Origin: Clostridiales bacterium
GTDB taxonomy: Bacteria > Bacillota > Clostridia > Christensenellales > Aristaeellaceae
Reading direction: 5' to 3'
DNA: 6,119 nucleotides
Assembly (NCBI GenBank): GCA_004557805.1
Contig: SFFS01000151.1
Coordinates: 1 to 6,119 of the forward strand
Shown: positions 1 to 4,744 of the stretch, in pieces
Numbering within the stretch: position 1 is the stretch's first letter
How the letters are laid out: each line of letters opens with the position of its first letter
Program-made: the position numbers and the translations under genes
Notes under the pieces: model-generated
The model's input: the letters and a program-made list of their open reading frames with translations, nothing else
Databases searched by the model: none
Told to the model about the DNA's origin: nothing

Positions 1-172
1 CCACGTCGTTATAATCGGCGATCACATCGGCGAAGATCGCCAGCAGGACGATCACCGTCAGCACGAGCAGCGCCGCCAGCGCCACCCTGTTGCGGGCGAA
101 GTTGCGGCAGACGTCGCGGAAATGTCCGTGCGGAGTGGAGAGGGCGATTTTCTTCTTTTTAAAGAGGCTCAT
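1..172 (-). CDS. Peptide/nickel-type ABC transporter permease, DppC/OppC-like (N-terminal part only)
   Basis: This is the start of the second inner-membrane permease of an oligopeptide/dipeptide/nickel-type ABC importer; it should pair with the DppB-like permease to form the substrate channel. Only 57 codons lie in the window. The protein begins MSLFKKKK, has a short basic cytoplasmic head with a further arginine-rich stretch (about residues 19-29), and then one strongly hydrophobic segment (about 30-50, ALAALLVLTVIVLLAIFADV). This head-plus-helix layout, followed by an aspartate-containing DVIADYNDV stretch, is typical of the OppC N-terminal domain. The start ATG overlaps the stop of the upstream permease as ATGA, so translation is probably coupled, and a purine-rich GGAAGGGAAG lies just upstream inside the preceding gene. 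The identity rests mainly on gene order and this N-terminus; the diagnostic EAA loop is outside the window. The transported compound cannot be told. Confidence 0.85.
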   Translation of the reverse strand, partial: MSLFKKKKIALSTPHGHFRDVCRNFARNRVALAALLVLTVIVLLAIFADVIADYNDV

Positions 173-1113
173 GCTTTCTTCCCTTCCGCAAACGATTTGG
201 CCGCCACGCGCGGATCGAGCAGCGCATAGGAAAGATCGACCGCCAGCATAATCAGCATGAACAGCCCGGACAGAAGAACCACCGAGGCCATGATGATCGG
301 CGCATCCTGCGCGTGAATGGCGTTGAGGATGACGTTGCCGAAGCCCGGCAGGCCGAATACGTTTTCCACGATGACCGAGCCGCCCAGCAGCGCGGCGAAA
401 TCCATGCCCACCTGCGTGACGACCGGCATCATCGCGTTGCGCAGCTCATGATGGAAAATGATGCGCATCGGGCTGCAGCCCTTCGCCTTGGCGGTCTGGA
501 TATAATCCTGATTGATGACGTCAAGCATCGTCGAGCGCGACATGCGCGAGATGAACGCCATGGACGGAAGCGAAAGCGAAAGCACCGGCATGATATAGCT
601 TTTGAAGCTGCCGATACCGTTGGAGGGCAGCCATTCCAGCCGGAGCGAAAACAGAAGCAGCATCAGAATGCCGAGGAAGAACGTGGGGATCGAGGCGAAA
701 AACAGCCCCGTCACCGTCGTAATCATATCGACGGCGGAGTATTTTTTTACGGCGGCGGTTACGCCGATGGGCACGCCCAGCAGGCACGCCACCAGCATCG
801 AAAAGAACGCCAGCTTCAGCGTCGTGGGGAATTTGGGCAGAAGAATATCAAACACCGGGCGGTGATACTGATACGATTCGCCGAAATCGCCGTGCAGCGC
901 GGAGACGATATAGCGCGCGTACTGCGTCGGCAGCGGATCGTTGTAGCCGAGAGAATCGTTCAGCGCGTCGACCTGCTCCTGCGTGGCCTGAATGCCGAGG
1001 ATGATCCGGCCGGGCGTGTTGGGCATCAGATGCAGGATAAAATAGACGATGAAGATAATCAGCAGCATCGTCGGGATGATGATGAGCGTGCGCTTGAGCG
1101 CATAGCGAAGCAT
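169..1113 (-). CDS. Peptide/nickel-type ABC transporter permease, DppB/OppB-like
   Basis: This is the first permease subunit of an ABC importer of the peptide/opine/nickel family. The 314-residue protein has about six hydrophobic segments, the first at about residues 8-30, followed by an extracytoplasmic loop with the family-typical HLMPNTPG and LGYNDPLPTQYARY stretches. The EAA-type loop that contacts the ATPase is clear at about residues 203-230 (DYIQTAKAKG, then FHHELRNAMMP), followed by VENVFGLPGFG (about 249-259) and the C-terminal LLDPRV. Length is normal for DppB. I chose ATG at 1113 over GTG at 1122: a GGGGAG sequence (1122-1127) lies 8 bases before the ATG but would overlap the GTG. 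The gene has its own promoter and a structured leader, and its stop overlaps the next permease start. No substrate-binding protein gene precedes it, so that gene and the two ATPases must lie beyond the left edge or elsewhere. The cargo is unknown. Confidence 0.95.
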   Translation of the reverse strand: MLRYALKRTLIIIPTMLLIIFIVYFILHLMPNTPGRIILGIQATQEQVDALNDSLGYNDPLPTQYARYIVSALHGDFGESYQYHRPVFDILLPKFPTTLKLAFFSMLVACLLGVPIGVTAAVKKYSAVDMITTVTGLFFASIPTFFLGILMLLLFSLRLEWLPSNGIGSFKSYIMPVLSLSLPSMAFISRMSRSTMLDVINQDYIQTAKAKGCSPMRIIFHHELRNAMMPVVTQVGMDFAALLGGSVIVENVFGLPGFGNVILNAIHAQDAPIIMASVVLLSGLFMLIMLAVDLSYALLDPRVAAKSFAEGKKA

Positions 1114-1121
1114 GACCGTCA

Positions 1122-1162
1122 CTCCCCGTCCGCGCCTTCGCGGCTTTCCGCCGAAGGGGGAA
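1122..1162 (-). promoter_or_regulatory. Structured 5' leader with ribosome binding site of the permease operon
   Basis: On the minus strand the permease leader contains a stem-loop (1135-1157): CCTTCG pairs with CGAAGG, and a further three pairs form above a one-base bulge, with loop AAAG. Just outside it, UUCCC (1158-1162) can pair with the GGGAG of the Shine-Dalgarno sequence (1122-1126), which would extend the structure and hide the ribosome binding site. The pairings are read directly from the sequence. A regulatory role is inference, since GC-rich leaders can form hairpins by chance. Confidence 0.4.
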
Positions 1163-1175
1163 TAAAATATACGGT

Positions 1176-1204
1176 ATTATAATGCGCAAAAATTAGAAAT
1201 GCAA
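1176..1204 (-). promoter_or_regulatory. Sigma-70-type promoter of the permease operon
   Basis: Read on the minus strand there is TTGCAT (1199-1204), a 17-base spacer, and a perfect TATAAT (1176-1181), all within an AT-rich stretch that contrasts with the GC-rich genes on either side. Transcription would begin near 1169, giving a leader of about 55 bases before the ATG at 1113. The elements match the housekeeping consensus with optimal spacing, so this is the strongest promoter candidate in the window. Confidence 0.8.
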
Positions 1205-1330
1205 TAAGGAATGGCAGAAAGCTGCAAAATAATATGTTTTTCGCGCGCATCACGCCCGCTTTGTCAGGGTATGCAATGAAATTTCAAAAAAGGAAAAATG
1301 CAATTTGAATCTAAAAGCGGATAAACATGC

Positions 1331-1371
1331 AAAAAGACGGCGCGCCTGAAGGATGCACGCCGCAATTTTTT
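1331..1371 (-). terminator. Rho-independent terminator of the aspartokinase gene, potentially bidirectional
   Basis: On the minus strand an 8-bp stem (CGGCGTGC, 1355-1362, with GCGCGCCG, 1338-1345; one G-T pair) encloses a 9-base loop and is followed by TCTTTTTG. It begins about 55 bases after the aspartokinase stop. On the plus strand the same stem is followed, after CAA, by six Ts (1366-1371), so it could also stop transcription entering from the left. It separates the aspartokinase unit from the permease operon, which has its own promoter. Confidence 0.8.
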
Positions 1372-1417
1372 CGGCGGCACAGCCGCCCTGGAATTCAATT
1401 TTCGGTCATGCTCGCGG

Positions 1418-2719
1418 TCAATGCGCGGGGAACGGCGATTCGCCCAGCACGCCATGGAAAACGGCGCGCACCGCGTCGTCGCAGTCGGCGTCGTCTACGC
1501 CGAACAGCAGCGTGCGCCCGCCCGCGCCGTAGTCGAGCATCCGCACGCGCAGCCCGGCGTCCGCCAGCGCGGCCAGCACACGCGCGGCCACGCCGCTTCT
1601 GCCGCGCATGCCGCCGCCTACCACAGCCGCCAGCGCCAGGGGAACGCCCGCTTCTACGGTTTCCGCGTCGAGCGCGTCGAGCAGCGCGCGGACGACGGCC
1701 TGCTTCTGCGGCGCAAGCGCCGCTTCGGGCACGACCAGGCAGAGCGTATCCACGCCGCTGAGCATGTGCTCCAGCGGCACATGAAACCGTTCCAGCGTTT
1801 CCAGCGCTCTGCGCGCGAACGCGGGATCGGCGCGCAGCAGCGTTTTTTCGATCATGACGGGCGTGAACCCGCGCCGCGCCGCCACGCCCGCAACGGCTTG
1901 CCCGGAGGACGAGCCGAACGGATGGATGAGCGTGCCGGGGGCCTGCGGTTCGCGCGTGGAGCGGATGACGATGGGAATGCCCGCCTCGCGCACGGGCAGC
2001 ACGGCTTCCTCCTGCAAAACGCCTGCGCCCATGGCCGAAATTTCGCGCAGTTCGCGATAGTCGAGGCTTGCGATGGGCTGCGCTTCGGGTACGACGCGCG
2101 GATCGGCCGAGAATACGCCCGGCACGTCGGTCCAGTTTTCGTAAAGCGACGCGCCCAGCGCAGCGGCGGCGACTGCGCCCGTAATGTCCGAGCCGCCGCG
2201 CGGGAACGTGCGCACCGCGCCGTCCGCAGCCGCGCCGTAAAAGCCGGGCAGCACCAGCCCGCCGTCCCGCGGCAGCGCGGCCTTCAGCGCGGAGCGCGTT
2301 TTTTCCATGTCGCATCCGCCGTCCGGCAAAAAGAACACGCCCTGCGCCGCGTCGAGAAATTTCCAGCCCATCAGCCGCGCCAGCAGCTTTCCGGACAGGT
2401 ATTCGCCGCGGCTGAGCGTCCAGTCGCGGCTTTGCCGCGGCAGCTCGCTCGCAATTTCGCCGAGCGCCCCGTCGAGAAGGCCGGGGAATCCGAGTTCCGA
2501 CGCGATTTTGCGGAACCTTTCCGCGACAGGCGCAAACGACGCGCCGCATGTATGACAGGCCAGCAGCAGGTCGGTGATTTTCTCATCGCCCTCCCGGCGG
2601 CGGCCGGGCGCGGAGGGCACCGCAACGCGCCTGCGCGCGTCTTTTTTCAAAAGCTCCGCCGTGCGGAGAAAGCGCGCTGCGTCGCAGAGCGACGTGCCGC
2701 CGAACTTGCAAACAATCAC
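1418..2719 (-). CDS. Aspartokinase (aspartate kinase), clostridial type with two ACT domains
   Basis: Catalyses ATP-dependent phosphorylation of L-aspartate to 4-aspartyl phosphate, the first step towards lysine, threonine, methionine and diaminopimelate; cytoplasmic. The 433-residue product starts MIVCKFGGTSL with the signature KFGGTS (residues 5-10). VPSAPGRR (34-41), RGEYLSGKLLA (104-114), FPRGGSDITG (172-181) and ENWTDVPGVFSADPRVV (194-210) complete the kinase domain; MGAGVLQEEAVLPVREAGIPI (230-250) leads into two C-terminal ACT domains (about 284-355 and 361-421), the usual sites of amino-acid feedback. Length is normal for a monofunctional enzyme. I chose GTG at 2719 because AAAGGAG (2728-2734) lies 8 bases upstream and the protein then begins right at the conserved strand; an upstream GTG (2752) would add 11 residues lacking support. 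In the second ACT domain the usual GSSExN stretch reads GAGGRT (about 398-403), which may alter feedback. It appears to be a single-gene unit with a terminator. I cannot tell which amino acid regulates it. Confidence 0.96.
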   Translation of the reverse strand: MIVCKFGGTSLCDAARFLRTAELLKKDARRRVAVPSAPGRRREGDEKITDLLLACHTCGASFAPVAERFRKIASELGFPGLLDGALGEIASELPRQSRDWTLSRGEYLSGKLLARLMGWKFLDAAQGVFFLPDGGCDMEKTRSALKAALPRDGGLVLPGFYGAAADGAVRTFPRGGSDITGAVAAAALGASLYENWTDVPGVFSADPRVVPEAQPIASLDYRELREISAMGAGVLQEEAVLPVREAGIPIVIRSTREPQAPGTLIHPFGSSSGQAVAGVAARRGFTPVMIEKTLLRADPAFARRALETLERFHVPLEHMLSGVDTLCLVVPEAALAPQKQAVVRALLDALDAETVEAGVPLALAAVVGGGMRGRSGVAARVLAALADAGLRVRMLDYGAGGRTLLFGVDDADCDDAVRAVFHGVLGESPFPAH

Positions 2720-2727
2720 GGAAAAAG

Positions 2728-2734
2728 CTCCTTT
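2728..2734 (-). promoter_or_regulatory. Ribosome binding site that decides the aspartokinase start
   Basis: AAAGGAG on the minus strand lies 8 bases before the GTG at 2719. It falls inside the longer open reading frame that begins at GTG 2752, so it argues for the shorter protein starting MIVCKFGG, which matches where aspartokinases normally begin. Confidence 0.85.
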
Positions 2735-2763
2735 CCGATAAAAAGCGTTCACGCCGGGACAAA

Positions 2764-2804
2764 GGGCCGCGACTCGCCGGAAAACGCCGTTTTTTCAGCG
2801 GCCC
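2764..2804. repeat. Inverted repeat in the aspartokinase upstream region
   Basis: GGGCCGC (2764-2770) and GCGGCCC (2798-2804) form a perfect 7-bp inverted repeat around 27 bases that themselves hold a smaller AAAAC/GTTTT inverted repeat. On the minus strand the stem is followed by TTTG, so in the aspartokinase transcript it could act as a weak attenuator or leader hairpin. It could equally be a protein-binding site or chance. I saw no convincing promoter for aspartokinase, so it is not certain that the repeat is transcribed. Confidence 0.35.
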
Positions 2805-2866
2805 GTTCGCTTGCAGTTTATGTTCTGCGAAAAAGGAGCGTGCATGCGTCGCGAATGCAATTCCCC

Positions 2867-2895
2867 TTGACGTTTGCGCGGTTTTCATGTATTCT
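2867..2895 (+). promoter_or_regulatory. Sigma-70-type promoter of the nucleotidyltransferase-PqqD-radical SAM operon
   Basis: TTGACG (2867-2872) and TATTCT (2890-2895) are separated by exactly 17 bases on the plus strand. Transcription would start near 2902, leaving a leader of about 44 bases with a small GGCG/CGCC hairpin (about 2910-2923) before the GGGAGGGG ribosome binding site (2931-2938). It is the only good promoter seen for the rightward genes, so all four are probably read from it. Confidence 0.7.
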
Positions 2896-2945
2896 GTATC
2901 AGGCGTAACGGCGCTTTTTCGCCATGCGCCGGGAGGGGTTAACGG

Positions 2946-4172
2946 ATGAATCCGACCGAAAACCTGTTGGTGAAACTGCTCGACTGCGCGATACATGAAA
3001 CCCCGCTGCCGCCGGAATGCGCCGCAAACGCGGATTGGGCGGACGTATTGGAGATGGCGCAGAGCCACCATATCGACGCGCTGCTGCTTGACGCGGCGCT
3101 GTCGCTGCCGGAGGGCATGGCGCCTGCGGGCGACGTGCGCGAGCGATGGCAGGCGCTTGCGATGAACACGGCCATGAGCCAGGGCGCGCTGGCCATTCAG
3201 GCGAGCATGCTGCTTTCCGCGCTGGACGGCGCGGGCATAAAGGCCGTAATGATTAAGGGGATGGCGCTCAAGGCGCTTTATCCGCAGCCCGATCTGCGTA
3301 CGATGAGCGATCTGGATCTGCTCGTCGCTCCGGCGCAGCAGGCCGCCGCGCATGCGGCCATGGAAGAAATCGGCTATACGGTCGTCGAGCGCGAGCCGGG
3401 CGTGGACGTGATGCGCGCGCCCGAGGGGCTGCGCGTGGAATTGCACGAGCGGCTTTTCGACAAGACCGAGGAGGGCTTCCTTGCAAAACTCGACGAGCAG
3501 GCGCTTTTCAGCGTCGAGAGCGCCGTGCGCGAGGAGGTCTATTTCGGCGAGGCGTGGGTGTTCCCGCCGCAGACGCATCTGGCGTTTCTGCTGCTGCACA
3601 TGGCAAAGCACCTCATCACCACGGGCTTTGGGCTGCGCCAGCTGGCCGACTACGCGCTGTTTCTGGAAAAGCGCGGCGGCGAGATTGATTTTCCCGCGCT
3701 GCGCGCGGAAATGCGCCGCCTGTCGCTCGAGGGGATGACCGACGCGCTGACGAACCTGTGCCGGCGCTATCTGTCGCTGCCGGAGGGGCCGTGGGATCCG
3801 AAACGGAACTGCGACGCCGAAGGGAACGAGCTTTTGCGGGATATTCTCGCGGCAGGCGTTTTCGGCAAGAGCTCGAAGGAACGCACGCGCAGCGCGGCGG
3901 TGGTCTACCGCAGTTTTGAAACGTCGGACGGCGATAAGGGGCGGCTTCGCCGCGCGCTGTTCCCGTCGGCGCGGACGCTCAAGGCGCCGTACCTGTATGC
4001 GCGCAACCATCCGTGGCTGCTGCCGGCGGCATGGGTGCATCGCTTTTTCAACTATGCCGTCGCGCGCCTGACCGGGCGCGTCTCGCGCGAGGAGGGCGCG
4101 GAGGGCATGCGAATCGCCGACGAGCGGCTGCGGTTGCTGAGCGATCTGGGCATGCGCGGCAGGAAAAAATAA
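2946..4172 (+). CDS. Nucleotidyltransferase-fold protein (PF14907-like, NTP_transf_5 family)
   Basis: A 408-residue soluble protein resembling the uncharacterised nucleotidyltransferase family PF14907. An N-terminal helical region (1-90) leads to the core: VMIKGMALKALYPQPDLRTM followed by SDLDLLV (about 101-127), with K104-G105 and the metal-binding-type pair D122 and D124. VELHERLF follows (about 164-171), then a histidine-rich helix LLLHMAKHL and GFGLRQLADY (about 216-236), both usual in this family. Such folds transfer nucleotidyl groups, but the reaction of this family is not established. The start at 2946 is fixed by an in-frame TAA six bases upstream and a GGGAGGGG site 7 bases before the ATG. 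It is the first gene of the operon, 47 bases ahead of the PqqD-like gene, which suggests a role in modifying or managing the same substrate as the radical SAM enzyme. Relatives occur beside PqqD-like and kinase genes in some peptide-modification loci. The family call is firm; the function is unknown. Confidence 0.82.
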   Translation: MNPTENLLVKLLDCAIHETPLPPECAANADWADVLEMAQSHHIDALLLDAALSLPEGMAPAGDVRERWQALAMNTAMSQGALAIQASMLLSALDGAGIKAVMIKGMALKALYPQPDLRTMSDLDLLVAPAQQAAAHAAMEEIGYTVVEREPGVDVMRAPEGLRVELHERLFDKTEEGFLAKLDEQALFSVESAVREEVYFGEAWVFPPQTHLAFLLLHMAKHLITTGFGLRQLADYALFLEKRGGEIDFPALRAEMRRLSLEGMTDALTNLCRRYLSLPEGPWDPKRNCDAEGNELLRDILAAGVFGKSSKERTRSAAVVYRSFETSDGDKGRLRRALFPSARTLKAPYLYARNHPWLLPAAWVHRFFNYAVARLTGRVSREEGAEGMRIADERLRLLSDLGMRGRKK

Positions 4173-4219
4173 ATTCAACCAAAGCCGGAGACCCCGGAAA
4201 AAATAAGGAGGAGAAAACC

Positions 4220-4744
4220 ATGGCGGAGGAAAACAAGAACCAGCAGAACCAGAAGATCGATCTGAACGATGCGATTCTCTTTCATAAAATCGGCCGTTTC
4301 CCGGTGGATAACGTGCCTCAGGAACTGATCGATATGTATCACATCACGCCCGAAATGCTCAAGGAAATCGAGCCGGGCATGGAGAGCACCTTCACCATCC
4401 AGCAGGTGAACGTCGGCGTGCGCAAGGGCTATCTGCTGCGCAAGGTCGGCGACGCGTATATGGTCATGCCGACCGGCCCGCGCATGAAGGAATACCGCGG
4501 CATGATTACGCTCAACGAAACGGGCGCGTTCCTTTTCAAAGAGGCGCAGAAACCCGACGCGTCCCGCCGTTCGCTGATCGACGCGGCCATGGCCGAATAC
4601 AAAGTGGGCGAACCGGAAGCCGCCGAGAACGTCGATTCGTTCATCCAGCAGTGCGCCGAGTGCCGCCTTTTTGCGCAGATCAACCATGAAATCGTGATCT
4701 ACAACGATCCGCAGGGCGAGTCTGAGGAGGCTCCGAAGGAATGA
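4220..4744 (+). CDS. PqqD-like protein (RiPP recognition element) with long N-terminal extension
   Basis: PqqD-like domains are small winged-helix-type folds that bind the leader of a peptide substrate and deliver it to a radical SAM enzyme. In this 174-residue protein the PqqD-like part covers about residues 68-160: a strand pair GYLLRKVGDAYMVMPTG, a short turn, ITLNETGAFLFKEA (the usual 'LN.tG...w..l' region), then a helix with SLIDAAMAEYKV and VDSFIQQCAECRLF. Free PqqD proteins are usually about 90 residues, so residues 1-67 are an extra, mostly polar, cysteine-free region (HKIGRFPVDNVPQELIDMYH and on). C145 and C148 form a CxxC pair in the last helix. The ATG at 4220 has AGGAGG (4206-4211) 8 bases upstream; the frame is open further upstream but there it overlaps the nucleotidyltransferase gene. 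Its stop overlaps the radical SAM start as ATGA, pointing to coupled synthesis and a shared complex. The substrate is unknown. Confidence 0.8.
   Translation: MAEENKNQQNQKIDLNDAILFHKIGRFPVDNVPQELIDMYHITPEMLKEIEPGMESTFTIQQVNVGVRKGYLLRKVGDAYMVMPTGPRMKEYRGMITLNETGAFLFKEAQKPDASRRSLIDAAMAEYKVGEPEAAENVDSFIQQCAECRLFAQINHEIVIYNDPQGESEEAPKE

Larger units (their letters stand above)
1114..1417. other. Intergenic region between aspartokinase and the permease operon
   Basis: This stretch of about 300 bases has no convincing long gene. From right to left it holds the aspartokinase terminator (1331-1371), an AT-rich segment (about 1190-1330) with three ATGCAAT heptamers (1199, 1271, 1298), the permease promoter (1176-1204) and the structured leader (1122-1162). 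A minus-strand reading frame of 43 codons (1119-1250) runs through the promoter; it is discussed as a finding because it has no good ribosome binding site. Confidence 0.7.

Noticed and set aside
1421..2908. A 495-codon open reading frame on the plus strand opposite aspartokinase, and a 384-codon frame on the minus strand
   Set aside because: Both are shadows of the GC-rich aspartokinase gene: arginine/alanine/histidine-rich, low-complexity products with no recognisable motif, whereas the aspartokinase frame shows the full set of family motifs.
2735..2945. Lysine riboswitch (L box) upstream of aspartokinase
   Set aside because: The region is barely long enough and I could not find the conserved core elements or a following terminator of the expected type; only a single inverted repeat is visible.
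2583..4178. A 531-codon minus-strand frame opposite the nucleotidyltransferase gene
   Set aside because: Arginine- and glutamine-rich antisense product without motifs; the plus strand has a clear family match, ribosome binding site and promoter.
4173..4219. Terminator or small peptide gene between the nucleotidyltransferase and PqqD-like genes
   Set aside because: The CCGG repeats there give only a four-base stem followed by As, not Ts, and 47 bases including the ribosome binding site leave no room for a peptide gene.
4013..4219. Longer form of the PqqD-like protein starting at 4013
   Set aside because: The frame is open, but that stretch lies inside the nucleotidyltransferase gene and reads as an arginine-rich shadow; a strong AGGAGG site with good spacing supports ATG at 4220.
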